Assembly (NCBI GenBank): GCA_946413525.1
Contig: CAMKKZ010000002.1
Span: forward strand, 124,001-188,000
DNA length: 64,000 nt
Direction of reading: 5' to 3'
Origin: an uncultured Oribacterium sp.
GTDB taxonomy: Bacteria > Bacillota > Clostridia > Lachnospirales > Lachnospiraceae
Within the stretch, counting starts at the first letter, position 1. Each line of letters begins with the position of its first letter. The notes beneath the pieces were generated by a model, which saw nothing but the letters and a program-made list of their open reading frames with translations, did no database searches and was not told the DNA's origin. Made by a program: the position numbers and the translations under genes. Shown one piece after another: positions 1 to 8,676 of the stretch.

Positions 1-1895
1 ACCGCGCCAATATCAGACAAGGCTCTTTCCTCCCTTTGATGGCAGGTGAAAAGCAGTATCTGTTCCGGATACTGTTCCTGTATGAATACGAGTGCCGCCC
101 GAAGCCTGCTGTCATCATACATGGCAAAGCTGTCATCAAAAATCAAGGGAAGGTACTCTTTTGCCCTGTCCTGCAAAAACCTGGATGCCGACAGCCGAAG
201 CGCAAGATTCACCTGGTCAACGGTCCCGCTTGACGCGGTTTCCAAAGGCACCCTCTTTCTGCCGCGGATCAGGTATATATGAAGCTGATCATCTATCCAT
301 AGTGATTTATATGCTCCGTTCGTCACGCCCTTCATCATAGAAGCCGCCTGTTTATTCAGATAATAACCAAACCGATCCTTAAGATTTGTGGACAATCCGG
401 TTATCGTCTCAATCGCAAGGCTTACCGCGTCAGCTTCCTGGGCCAGCCTCTCATTTTCGACCAAAGTTTTCTCGAGATCCTCGGCCCTCATCTTTGCCTC
501 TGACAAGCGCAGCAGTTTTCCCTCGAGCATTGCTTCTAATTCCTTCTGGCGGCCAACCTCCTTGTCATACTGTTTTTCTTCCTCTGTCAATTCCTTCGAA
601 GTCTCTTCTAAAAGCTCCAAATCCTTCCGGTCTTTCTCAAGACCCAGACATACAGAACGGAATTCCTGTAGTTGTTTCCGCAGCTCCTGCATGGATTCCT
701 CATTGATTTTTCTTGCTCCCAGATGACGTTCAAGGATTTCCTCAAGGTTTTCCTCCGATTGCCTGAATTCCCTTGCAGCCCTTCCATTCTCGGCCATATT
801 GATAAAACCGCAGGAAAACAACACCAGGGACAAAAAGGCAAAGACAACGGCAGGCAAGGCCGCCGGCATCCCTGGCATTGCCGACATCGCCTCAAAGCCC
901 AGGCTTTGGGAAAGAGCCCGTATGGCAGGCACACCGCCCAGGGCAGGAACAACCGGGCCTGCGGCCGCCAGACAAAACACAAGGGAAACTACGCCCGCCA
1001 ATGGGCAGGCAATCGGGGCGGCCCTCCTTAAAACACTTTTCCTTTCCGCCAAAGCCTTTTGGTATCTAGCGTATTCATAATCGGCCATGTCCTCCAACGA
1101 TATGATTTGCGCTTCCTCGGAAAAACCCGTGGAATTCAGCCGTGCCGAGGCTTCGGCCGTCCGTTTCAACAGCGCGTCGCGACGTTCGTTCTGGGCCTTA
1201 AGCGTTTCCTGAGCCACATTCTGAAGGTCCGTAAACTCCTGAAGCCTGTTTTCATAAGCAGGATCAGCCACTTCCCTTTCCAGTTCCTTGATTTCCGCCA
1301 TCAGCGCGGCATAACTCCTCGCGGCTTCCGGAGCGATCTGGTTCTCGAGAGAAATCTTCTTCTCCCTCAGTATCGCCACAGCCTTTTCGCTGTTCAATCC
1401 GGCATCCCCCGTTGTCCGCACATTCTCTATATATGAACGCAGTTCTTTTGCCATCTCCTTCCCCATGCCGCTTTTTAACTGGCCAATGGAGACCGTGTTG
1501 CAATACGCGTTTTCAGAAATGCCAGAAAGAACCTCCCTCAGGAAATCCTCGGGATCCACCACCATGCTCTGATCCGTTTCGTTATAAATGGAAATGGATT
1601 TGTTTTCATGATAGAAGACACGTTTCAAAAGATATTTCTTTCTTCTATAAGAAAAACGAAGCTCACCCCCAAAGCTTTTCGGCGAATCCCATGGTTCATA
1701 GCGACGGTACATGTCATCAAGCCTCGCCACGCCTGGCTTTTTTGTTATCCCATAAAGCATGGCCCGGATAAAGCTGTGCAGCGTGGATTTTCCAGCCTCA
1801 TTGTGACCGTAAACAACATTCAGGCCCTCAGAAAACTGAACCGTAAGGTCGTGGAATTTTCCAAAACCCTTTATATGCAGATCGATAAATTTCAT
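1..1895 (-). CDS. YhaN-like AAA ATPase (SbcC/Rad50-related), 3' end outside window
   Basis: Predicted ATPase partner of the neighbouring Mre11/YhaO-like protein, related to the SMC/Rad50 family and expected to act in DNA end processing. The frame is open from an ATG at 1895 to the window edge (about 631 codons). It starts MKFIDLHIKGFGKFHD, followed by a Walker A motif GHNEAGKST at residues 30-38. Long charged coiled-coil stretches follow. Two hydrophobic segments at about residues 290-312 and 343-365 match the membrane hairpin known in YhaN. Near the end are a signature-like TASSGTVDQVNLALRLS and a Walker B LPLIFDDSFAMYD, then FTCHQREE. The start lies 17 bases after the stop of the YhaO-like gene, so the two probably form one transcript. 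The extreme C-terminus is missing because it lies beyond base 1. Confidence 0.88.
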   Translation of the reverse strand, partial: MKFIDLHIKGFGKFHDLTVQFSEGLNVVYGHNEAGKSTLHSFIRAMLYGITKKPGVARLDDMYRRYEPWDSPKSFGGELRFSYRRKKYLLKRVFYHENKSISIYNETDQSMVVDPEDFLREVLSGISENAYCNTVSIGQLKSGMGKEMAKELRSYIENVRTTGDAGLNSEKAVAILREKKISLENQIAPEAARSYAALMAEIKELEREVADPAYENRLQEFTDLQNVAQETLKAQNERRDALLKRTAEASARLNSTGFSEEAQIISLEDMADYEYARYQKALAERKSVLRRAAPIACPLAGVVSLVFCLAAAGPVVPALGGVPAIRALSQSLGFEAMSAMPGMPAALPAVVFAFLSLVLFSCGFINMAENGRAAREFRQSEENLEEILERHLGARKINEESMQELRKQLQEFRSVCLGLEKDRKDLELLEETSKELTEEEKQYDKEVGRQKELEAMLEGKLLRLSEAKMRAEDLEKTLVENERLAQEADAVSLAIETITGLSTNLKDRFGYYLNKQAASMMKGVTNGAYKSLWIDDQLHIYLIRGRKRVPLETASSGTVDQVNLALRLSASRFLQDRAKEYLPLIFDDSFAMYDDSRLRAALVFIQEQYPEQILLFTCHQREERALSDIGA

Positions 1896-1911
1896 GCAGC
1901 CACACTCCCCT

Positions 1912-2991
1912 TTACTCTGCTGTTTCCATCAGGGCATCTATGCCATAGTTCAGAGCCATACGCTCAATGTAACTCATATCATCCTCATTTTCCCTGAGCA
2001 TGGCCTGTATAAAAAATCCAATCATGTCGGAAGAATGCTGCCTGTAAAGCTCCTGATAGTCATAGGCAGGTTCGGTTTCATCATATATTTCCGTTACACG
2101 AAAGGCCTGCAGAAGCAGCCCCAGATCAAAATGGACATCCGGGTTTCTCCTGCCGGTAAGGCGTACTCTGTAAACATTTTTTCCGCCCCTTTTCCTAATC
2201 TCCCTTGTAACCAGTTTCAAAAGCTCCGTGCTGTCCGTATCCGCCGTGACGCCAACCTGAAGGGGAATATAAGATAAATCTGAAACCGGCATGAAACGGA
2301 ACTCTGTCATCGCCCTTGTATCCGCGTCAATATCACCGAAATAGACGCCGTGCTGCCCCGGCTCCGAAAATGAGATGGGCTCGGGCGATCCCGCAAAAGC
2401 AGCTTTCCGCTCAACAAGCTCCAATGCCCGGTGTCTTCCCCCGATGGCAATATAATCGTATGGAAGAGATACCAGATGATCCGCCGACTGGGCAAGCTTT
2501 TCCGGCGTAGCGGTATGAATAAGGAGGATGGATATCCGGGATTGCTCATCCTCTGCCTCTGCCGCTCCCGATATCTCATCGTTAATTTCCAATGATTCCT
2601 TTCTGTCGAGTGAAATCCCATATACTTCTGTCTGGATATCAGAAAAATAAACTTTTCTTCTTTCGTTTGTCAGCCAGGTGACATTCTTTCCCCATCGAAA
2701 ACTGTGAAGGGCGGCATTTCGTTCCATCCTGTCCAGTTCCCCGGAAACAATGACTACCTTTGTCTTCGGAATGGTAGAAAACAGCTCGTCCATAGACCGA
2801 AGCTCGCGAAGAGTTGGCTGACGATGGAAAAGGCCGCCGGCTATAAAAAGGCAATCCGCCCTGTAATCCTTTGACATTTTCACAATCTTTCGAAATGATT
2901 CTTTGATGTCATTGGCCCTTTCCTTCCCCCATGGCCGGTCCGATTCCGGCGTCAGCCCCCAGTGTATTTCCGATGTATGAATGAAACGCAT
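1912..2991 (-). CDS. YhaO/SbcD-like metallophosphoesterase-fold protein, active site degenerate
   Basis: A 359-residue protein with the layout of the YhaO/SbcD (Mre11) exonuclease family, directly upstream of the YhaN-like ATPase. The family phosphodiesterase motifs can all be located but are altered: DxH reads HTSEIHWG (Asp to Glu), GDLF reads GGLFHRQ (Asp to Gly), GNHD reads SGELDR (Asn-His to Glu-Leu) and GHxH reads GGRHRALE (first His to Gly). The region around these motifs (LFIAGGLFHRQPTLRELRS) is otherwise well kept. Because most of the ligands for the two metal ions are gone, nuclease activity is doubtful and the protein may be a structural partner of the ATPase. The frame is intact, so it is not an obvious pseudogene. 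Confidence 0.8.
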   Translation of the reverse strand: MRFIHTSEIHWGLTPESDRPWGKERANDIKESFRKIVKMSKDYRADCLFIAGGLFHRQPTLRELRSMDELFSTIPKTKVVIVSGELDRMERNAALHSFRWGKNVTWLTNERRKVYFSDIQTEVYGISLDRKESLEINDEISGAAEAEDEQSRISILLIHTATPEKLAQSADHLVSLPYDYIAIGGRHRALELVERKAAFAGSPEPISFSEPGQHGVYFGDIDADTRAMTEFRFMPVSDLSYIPLQVGVTADTDSTELLKLVTREIRKRGGKNVYRVRLTGRRNPDVHFDLGLLLQAFRVTEIYDETEPAYDYQELYRQHSSDMIGFFIQAMLRENEDDMSYIERMALNYGIDALMETAE

Positions 2992-3032
2992 CCTGTCCTT
3001 CCTCCCATTAAACCCCGCTCAAGGCCAAGCTG

Positions 3033-4685
3033 TCAGCTCCTTAAAAGCAGGCACTTCTTCTCCCAAAACGCAATGCCGTATTTCTGGACAGAACGATATA
3101 CCCCCTCATAGCCCTCATCATAACGTCTCCGGCTTATTCTCTCCAATGCCTCACGGCACATGTCCGTCATTCCGGCCTCCTGCGGAGACCATTTTGCTTC
3201 AATAATAATAACGCGTTCATTTTCCGAATCGTCAATCAATATGTCCGGGCGTCCGCTCCCCTGTTCCTGGTTTGATTCCACATCATACTCTGTTCCAGTA
3301 AAAATACCAGCGAGAAAGCCATGATAAAAGCTCTCGTGATAGTCAAAATAGCTTATCGTCCTGCTCAGAAAAGACTGGAAGAGTTTTTGCGCTTCATCAG
3401 TCTCACCATTCCAAAGCATGCGGAGCAAATCGCCCTTTTTATCCTGCGGAACCGTGGATGCAAACCAGCTATCTATGGAAGCCTCATAAATTTCCCGAAT
3501 GCCAATATTGGGAATTTTCAGGGAAACGATATTTCCGGAAGACGGGCCGTCCCCTTTTGTCAGATAGCCCATCATAAGCATTGCGCTCCACATCCCTTTT
3601 TCTGTCGAGTATAACTCCCTGAAATCCATCTGGTCTGTCACATTCGTGGTAATGCTTCCCCCACGCATCAGCTTTTCAAACTTTTTTCTGATGGATCCGC
3701 TGAACTTGCCAAGAAAACGCCCTATGACGGAATTGCCCCCCGTCTCCTCCCAATAGCTTTTTGGTTGTCGGCATCGTCCGGAAATATATTCCGAAACATA
3801 ATTAAGAATATCCCAGGGACATATAATTTCAAGATCGCCTACCAGGTAACCATTGTACCATGCCCGCACCGCATTCTGTTCCTTGAGTCCCGCAAAGCGC
3901 AGCAGCTCATCCACATCTTTCAAAGTAAAGCCGAAATATTCCGCATATGGCCTGTTTAGCACGGAATAGGACGCAAAATCATTGACGCCGGCAAAGAGCG
4001 AGTCTCTGGCAATACCCAGCACGCCGGTGAGAACGGAAAAAGCCATGATTTCATTCGCCTTCAGAGCTGTCCCCAGCAGTGAACGCATGCATACCAGCAT
4101 TTCCTCATAATACCCATGGGCTGAAGCTTTTAACAGAGGCGCATCATATTCATCTATCAACACGATTACATTTTTATCAAAATGAGCATGAAGCATCCGC
4201 ATCAAGGTGCCAAGACTATTTGCCACGTCTTCACGAGAAGCCCCAACGCCGATCAGTCGTTGGAAAATCTCCCTGTCCTCTGGCAATACTTTTTCGCTGT
4301 CACGCAAATACGCATGAGTTTTGCACAGATTGGCAATCGCATAGGAAAGCATGCCATAAGCATCCCCATAATTGCTTCCTTCCACATCCTTCAAGGTCAG
4401 AGAAAGAACAGGATATTGGTTCATCCATATCTTGCAAAACTCAGACTTCTTCATGATTGAAAGGTCCTTAAAAAGAGCCTTGCTGTTCTTATTGATATTA
4501 AAGAAGCAATCAAGCATGCTTAACATCAAAGTCTTTCCAAAACGCCGGGGACGAAGAAAAAGGGACACTGCGTTGCCTTCATCCACAAGCTTTGAAATCA
4601 TCTCGGTTTTGTCAGCATAATAATAGTTCCCATTTCTGCGGATCCTGTCAAAAAATTCTCCTCCCACAGATAATCCAGCCGTCAT
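3033..4685 (-). CDS. AAA-ATPase-like / PD-(D/E)XK nuclease superfamily protein
   Basis: A 550-residue protein of the family that joins an N-terminal AAA-ATPase-like domain (PF09820 type) to a C-terminal PD-(D/E)XK nuclease-like domain (PF08011 type). These are abundant in gut Clostridia and Bacteroidetes and their role is unknown. Visible are the N-terminal YYYADKTEMISKLVDEG, a P-loop region LRPRRFGKTLMLSML near residue 50, a Walker B-like VIVLIDEYDAPL near 175, and a C-terminal GRPDILIDDSE followed by VIIIEAKWS, which matches the PD-(D/E)XK core. I chose the ATG at 4685; a GTG one codon earlier is also possible. It stands alone, with a family A repeat upstream, so no operon partner suggests its function. 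Confidence 0.85.
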   Translation of the reverse strand: MTAGLSVGGEFFDRIRRNGNYYYADKTEMISKLVDEGNAVSLFLRPRRFGKTLMLSMLDCFFNINKNSKALFKDLSIMKKSEFCKIWMNQYPVLSLTLKDVEGSNYGDAYGMLSYAIANLCKTHAYLRDSEKVLPEDREIFQRLIGVGASREDVANSLGTLMRMLHAHFDKNVIVLIDEYDAPLLKASAHGYYEEMLVCMRSLLGTALKANEIMAFSVLTGVLGIARDSLFAGVNDFASYSVLNRPYAEYFGFTLKDVDELLRFAGLKEQNAVRAWYNGYLVGDLEIICPWDILNYVSEYISGRCRQPKSYWEETGGNSVIGRFLGKFSGSIRKKFEKLMRGGSITTNVTDQMDFRELYSTEKGMWSAMLMMGYLTKGDGPSSGNIVSLKIPNIGIREIYEASIDSWFASTVPQDKKGDLLRMLWNGETDEAQKLFQSFLSRTISYFDYHESFYHGFLAGIFTGTEYDVESNQEQGSGRPDILIDDSENERVIIIEAKWSPQEAGMTDMCREALERISRRRYDEGYEGVYRSVQKYGIAFWEKKCLLLRS

Positions 4686-4770
4686 CACCCCTACCTTCCT
4701 TCCGTCATCGGGCAGCCGGCCCTGACCAACCCATAGGCCAGGGCATTGTACTCAATATTCACAGTAACCT

Positions 4771-4928
4771 ACTATGCCTGATGCATAGTTGATGCCTGGG
4801 GTTTTCTGCGGCACAAGGTTTGCCGCAGAAAATCCGTGCAAACATGCCTGAAGGCATTTTTGCACGGACGACTCCCTGCGGGAGTCGCCATATACGGCAT
4901 CAACTATGCCTGATGCATAGTTGATGCC
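4771..4928 (-). repeat. Family A multi-hairpin repeat, plus remnant of a second copy
   Basis: Reverse-oriented copy of the four-hairpin repeat. Hairpin 1 has arms GGCATCAACTATGC and GCATAGTTGATGCC. Hairpin 2 is GACTCCC/GGGAGTC, hairpin 3 CCGTGCAAA/TTTGCACGG, and hairpin 4 TTTTCTGCGGC/GCCGCAGAAAA. All four arm pairs differ from the 13.2-kb copies yet remain complementary. The stop codon TAG of asnS (4930-4928) overlaps the first bases of hairpin 1. Bases 4771-4796 are a second, partial hairpin 1, so this was probably once a tandem array. Confidence 0.85.
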
Positions 4929-6316
4929 TACATCTCACAATTGCCTACGGTTCTGGGGAACGGAAGCACATCCCGTATATTCTGCATTCCGGTAATATAC
5001 ATGACTGCCCTCTCAAAGCCCAAGCCAAAACCGGCATGCCGGGTAGTCCCATACTTTCTGAGGTCAAGGTATGCCTTGTAATCCTCTTCCTTCATGCCAA
5101 GCTCATGAATGCGGGACAAGAGCTTCTCATAATCATCCTCACGTTGAGAACCCCCTATGATTTCCCCAACCGCCGGCACAAGGCAGTCAACAGCGGCTAC
5201 TGTTTTCCCATCCGGATTTTGCTTCATATAAAAAGCCTTGATTTCCTTTGGATAATCCGTCACAAAGACCGGCTTGTTGAATATTTTCTCAGTAAGGAAA
5301 CGTTCATGCTCGGTCTGCAAATCCGTCCCCCAGGAAACCTTGTATTCAAACCCGTCATTATGCTCTTCCAATATCTTTATCGCTTCCGTATAACTTATAC
5401 GGCCAAAATCCGAATCAACGATGTTCTGAAGCCTGTCAAGCAGTCCCTTGTCCACAAACTGATTGAAAAAGGTCATTTCCTCCGGAGCAAGCTGCAGAAC
5501 ATACCTTATTATAAATTTCAGCATATCTTCGGCAAGATCCATCACGTCCGCGAGATCCGCAAAAGCAATCTCCGGTTCTATCATCCAGAATTCAGCCGCA
5601 TGCCGCATCGTATTGGAATTCTCAGCGCGGAAGGTGGGTCCAAAGGTATAAATGTTTCGGAATGCCTGGGCGAACATTTCTCCGTTCAACTGTCCTGAAA
5701 CCGTGAGCGATGTCTTTCTATGGAAGAAATCCTCGTTATAATCAACGGGATTCTTGCCGGATCCAAGCTTTTCGAGATTCAATGTGGTAACCTGGAACAT
5801 TTCCCCGGCACCTTCCGTATCCGAGCCCGTTATGATCGGGGTATGGACGTACACATATCCCCTCTCCTGGAAAAAGATGTGAATGGCATAAGCAATCAAC
5901 GACCTGACGCGGAAAACCGCCTGGAATGTATTTGTCCTGGGGCGAAGATGGCTGATCGTACGCAGGTATTCCAACGTATGCCTTTTCTTCTGAAGCGGAT
6001 ACGTTGAATCCGCGTCGCCCTCTACCTGCACATCCTCAGCCTGTATTTCAAAAGCTTGCTTCGCTTCAGGGGTAGGTATAAGTTTCCCCTTAACAATAAC
6101 TGCCGCCCCTACATTCAGTTTTGAGGTCTTCTGGAAGCCAGGCATTGTATCATGATATACCACCTGTATCGGGGTGAAAAATGTCCCATCTGAAATCGTG
6201 AGGAAACCGAAAGCCTTGGAGTCACGGTTGCTGCGAACCCAGCCACCCACCGTCACTTCCTGATTATAATACTTCTCCTGCTGCTTCCAAATATCCCTCA
6301 TTGCAATAATTTTCAT
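4928..6316 (-). CDS. asnS: Asparaginyl-tRNA synthetase
   Basis: Cytosolic class IIb aminoacyl-tRNA synthetase that charges tRNA-Asn with asparagine. The 462-residue length is normal. An N-terminal OB-fold anticodon-binding domain covers about residues 1-110 ([22 protein letters not shown]). The catalytic domain shows motif 2 ([21 protein letters not shown] region) and motif 3 ([15 protein letters not shown]), with the AsnRS-type ending [15 protein letters not shown]. Start at ATG 6316. No T-box leader with the conserved AGGGUGGNACCGCG was found in the 170 bases upstream, so specific amino-acid control is not indicated. Its stop codon overlaps a family A repeat. Confidence 0.97.
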   Translation of the reverse strand: MKIIAMRDIWKQQEKYYNQEVTVGGWVRSNRDSKAFGFLTISDGTFFTPIQVVYHDTMPGFQKTSKLNVGAAVIVKGKLIPTPEAKQAFEIQAEDVQVEGDADSTYPLQKKRHTLEYLRTISHLRPRTNTFQAVFRVRSLIAYAIHIFFQERGYVYVHTPIITGSDTEGAGEMFQVTTLNLEKLGSGKNPVDYNEDFFHRKTSLTVSGQLNGEMFAQAFRNIYTFGPTFRAENSNTMRHAAEFWMIEPEIAFADLADVMDLAEDMLKFIIRYVLQLAPEEMTFFNQFVDKGLLDRLQNIVDSDFGRISYTEAIKILEEHNDGFEYKVSWGTDLQTEHERFLTEKIFNKPVFVTDYPKEIKAFYMKQNPDGKTVAAVDCLVPAVGEIIGGSQREDDYEKLLSRIHELGMKEEDYKAYLDLRKYGTTRHAGFGLGFERAVMYITGMQNIRDVLPFPRTVGNCEM

Positions 6317-6485
6317 AACTAATATCCTCTGAACGCAATTCCTTCTTTTAATCCCTGCATCAATAATGTGATAGAATGAGGGAAACGCCGGTCAAAGCGT
6401 TTCCCTTTACAGGAATCTTTTTATCGAAACAGTCATGCAACTGTTCATCGCGGTAAATTACGGCCGCTCAGGCGCCGTTCGAAAT

Positions 6486-7853
6486 TTACTTCTCAAGCTT
6501 GATGACAGCTTCCGTTATTGTCGACACTTCCTTGGCATCGATCCAATCGATCATCATATCCAAATCCTTCAGATTCATGTGAGCCTTGCCAATTTTCTGC
6601 TCAAAATTCCTGGACAGTTCAAAGACCTTTCTTTCTTCTTGTGCCTCCAGTTCTTCCTTTTTCGCGTTTGCCTCATCATATGCTCGTTTCAGGCCGTCAA
6701 TCACGGCCTGATCGCTCATATCGATATCCTCCATCAGCCGCAGCTTCTCGCCCTGTTCAAACTCATCCAGAGCGTCTCGCTTTTGATCTATAATGTCCTG
6801 TCTCTCCGCCTCGGCGCTTGAAATTTTCTGATCATATTCCGAAAGGTTGTAGCAAGATTCATCTTTATCCGCATTGATGCTTGATGTGATTTTATTAATC
6901 TCCGCCTCTTTCCCCTTCACTATCGTCCAGACTTCCCTGCCCACCTGCACGGTGTCCGGATATTTGCCGATAGTCTTATTGTAAATGAAATAATAAATGC
7001 TGCCGAACAGCGCAATATCCGCTACCCAGATTAAGAGATAGATAGGGAACGTTTTTATGGGCTGAATCAGGCAAATCAGAACAGGGAGCAGCACAAAGAA
7101 CAAAAGGAACGCAGTCATAAGAACTGCGATTTCCGCAATGCCATCCGGCTTGAAAAGGGTATAGAACATTTCAAGGTTCATTATGCTGGGGGCATTTGCC
7201 TTCCGCACCGCAGCGGCAAGCCTCTTTTTCTGATCCTTGATTTCAGCATACAACGGCCCTGTTTCATCCTTTATACGGTTTTCTATTCCCTTCTGCTTTG
7301 CCGCTTCACGCTGTTCTTTCACGGTCTTAAGGCTGACATCAATCCGCTGAATCTTTTCTTCGTAGATATTTTCAACTTCTGCAGTCCTGGCTTTCAGCAT
7401 CTTTTCCTTACGGGCTGAATGCTCCTTCTCAGCATCATCGTACTCTTTCTTTGCAAATTCTACTTCCTTCTTTGCGGACGCTACGTTTTTCGCCAGCTCT
7501 TCACAATCCTTTATCGCCTGCTTCGCTTTCTCCAAAAACTCCAATGGGCTGCAATTTTCCAAATCCCCGGCCTCACCAGACCAATCATCCTGAGCTGACG
7601 GCGTAGCCTGGGCCGATTCATCATCATTCCCGAATGCCGAATTCGTATTTTCGGAAAATTCAGAATTGCCCTCGCTTCCCGCATCCTGCCAGCCCGTTGC
7701 TTCCTCTTTTTCCACTTCTATGTTATCCATAGCGAAATCCGACCCATTCTGATCTGACGGCATATTCTGAGGGTTTTCCTCCCAATCCACCCCCGTCTGC
7801 CTCGAATCATCCGAAAAATCCATAGAGCTACCATTTCCCCAATCCATATCCAT
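6486..7853 (-). CDS. Hypothetical membrane protein with acidic N-terminus and coiled coils
   Basis: Not recognised as a named family. The protein has an acidic, probably disordered N-terminus (residues 1-110, rich in D, E, N and S). A charged coiled coil follows (about 110-215: LEKAKQAIKDCEELAKN, KKEVEFAKKEYDDAEKE). Then come two adjacent membrane segments at about 240-270 and 277-300 (LMTAFLLFFVLLPVLICLI, YLLIWVADIALFGSIYYFI) and a second coiled coil to the C-terminus. An ATG at 7868 opens the frame, but the codons after it hold a GGAGG eight bases before a second ATG at 7853, so I prefer 7853. It is divergently transcribed from the small gene at 8205, from overlapping promoters that share a 16-bp palindrome. 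Confidence 0.75.
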   Translation of the reverse strand: MDMDWGNGSSMDFSDDSRQTGVDWEENPQNMPSDQNGSDFAMDNIEVEKEEATGWQDAGSEGNSEFSENTNSAFGNDDESAQATPSAQDDWSGEAGDLENCSPLEFLEKAKQAIKDCEELAKNVASAKKEVEFAKKEYDDAEKEHSARKEKMLKARTAEVENIYEEKIQRIDVSLKTVKEQREAAKQKGIENRIKDETGPLYAEIKDQKKRLAAAVRKANAPSIMNLEMFYTLFKPDGIAEIAVLMTAFLLFFVLLPVLICLIQPIKTFPIYLLIWVADIALFGSIYYFIYNKTIGKYPDTVQVGREVWTIVKGKEAEINKITSSINADKDESCYNLSEYDQKISSAEAERQDIIDQKRDALDEFEQGEKLRLMEDIDMSDQAVIDGLKRAYDEANAKKEELEAQEERKVFELSRNFEQKIGKAHMNLKDLDMMIDWIDAKEVSTITEAVIKLEK

Positions 7854-7956
7854 TGCCAAATCCTCCATTCAATTAAATGTGCCAAACCGGCATTCCATAC
7901 CCCCGTGCCAGTACCAATGAAAATCCTCTGGCTTGAGCGCACTCAAAGGAATAGCT

Positions 7957-7985
7957 TTGCAATTCCCCTTAATTTAAGATAGTAT
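7957..7985 (+). promoter_or_regulatory. Promoter of the 89-residue small-protein gene
   Basis: TTGCAA at 7957-7962, a 17-base spacer, and TAGTAT at 7980-7985. The start point would fall near 7992, inside the palindrome at 7987-8002. Confidence 0.7.
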
Positions 7986-8009
7986 ACACAATAATTATTG
8001 TGATAGCAA
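7981..8009 (-). promoter_or_regulatory. Divergent promoter of the coiled-coil membrane protein gene
   Basis: On the minus strand TTGCTA (8009-8004), a 17-base spacer and TATACT (7986-7981). Its -10 box overlaps the -10 box of the opposite promoter. Confidence 0.7.
7987..8002. promoter_or_regulatory. Perfect 16-bp palindrome, candidate operator
   Basis: CACAATAATTATTGTG is a perfect palindrome. It occupies bases 1-16 of the 17-base spacer of the minus-strand promoter and covers the expected start point of the plus-strand promoter. A dimeric regulator bound here could block both promoters. The cognate regulator is not known. Confidence 0.6.
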
Positions 8010-8045
8010 ATCCCTATCAAAAAATATTTGTTTACCTTCCGAGAC

Positions 8046-8196
8046 GCCCCAGGAAGCCGTATGGATTGCGAAGCCGCATCTGTTTATCGGTAATGAAAGC
8101 ATACCAAACCACTTTAATGGCGGAGCCGTAAAGATTGCGATACCGCCCGCGTCTCTATGTCAGCAATAAAACCGGCTCCAAAACCACTATAAAGGA
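8046..8196 (+). repeat. Family D repeat, two tandem copies, ending in a Shine-Dalgarno site
   Basis: Two diverged copies of a roughly 70-bp unit with the marks GGAGCCGTA, a TTGCGATACCGC-like core, TGTTTATCGG/TATGTCAGCA and a terminal CCACTTTAAT or CCACTATAA. The second copy ends AAAGGAG, which is the ribosome site for the gene at 8205. Confidence 0.65.
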
Positions 8197-8204
8197 GATT
8201 CCTC

Positions 8205-8474
8205 ATGTTTCGAATGGCAGGCATTATATACAAGGATGGCAGGCAAATGAAAAGCTGCGTATCAAGGCAGGACGCGCCCGGGCTTAGCAGGACTCAGCGC
8301 GTATTATCCGCGCTCACTGAAATATGCGAGCATCTGGATCTGGCCAATCCAATATGGCTTCAGTCAAATATCCGCGAATTTAAACGAAAAAGCAGAACGT
8401 CCTTCCGCAAGGACTCATTTATAGAATACATCCCTTTCGACAGCCTGACAATCGAGGTCATCGAAGAACAATAA
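8205..8474 (+). CDS. Conserved hypothetical small protein (89 aa)
   Basis: A soluble 89-residue protein with no signal peptide or membrane segment. It begins MFRMAGIIYKDGRQMK and ends FIEYIPFDSLTIEVIEEQ. Its phrases WLQSNIREFKR and FRKDSFIEYI resemble small uncharacterised proteins that I recall from Lachnospiraceae, but I cannot name a function. The start is well supported by AAAGGAG seven bases upstream, contributed by a family D repeat. A promoter with TTGCAA and TAGTAT boxes lies about 220 bases upstream and is shared back-to-back with the coiled-coil membrane protein gene. Confidence 0.75.
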   Translation: MFRMAGIIYKDGRQMKSCVSRQDAPGLSRTQRVLSALTEICEHLDLANPIWLQSNIREFKRKSRTSFRKDSFIEYIPFDSLTIEVIEEQ

Positions 8475-8484
8475 TCAAAGTATA

Positions 8485-8676
8485 GGATATGAATGTTCCT
8501 TCAGGAACATTCATATCCGTACCTGGCGAATCCCGCAGGGATTTTGACGCGCTTTACCTTGGAGCGCGTCAAAATCCATAGTTCATGCCGTATTTATCGA
8601 CTCTGGCGATTCCTTCAGGAGATTCGCCTTAAATCAAAAAGCCTAAAGGCATATTATGTTTGGATTTTTCAACGCC
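8485..8676. repeat. Diverged family A-type hairpin repeat
   Basis: Lies between the convergent small gene and pgi. Contains perfect hairpins GGATATGAATGTTCC-ttca-GGAACATTCATATCC and TTTTGACGCGCT...AGCGCGTCAAAA, then GGCGATTCC-ttca-GGAGATTCGCC. The linker CCGTA..TGGCGAATCCCGCAGGGA and the GGATTTTTC tail match family A, while the arm sequences are new. Confidence 0.65.

Noticed and set aside
6317..6485. Possible T-box leader upstream of asnS.
   Set aside because: The T-box sequence AGGGUGGNACCGCG is absent and no matching specifier stem was seen.
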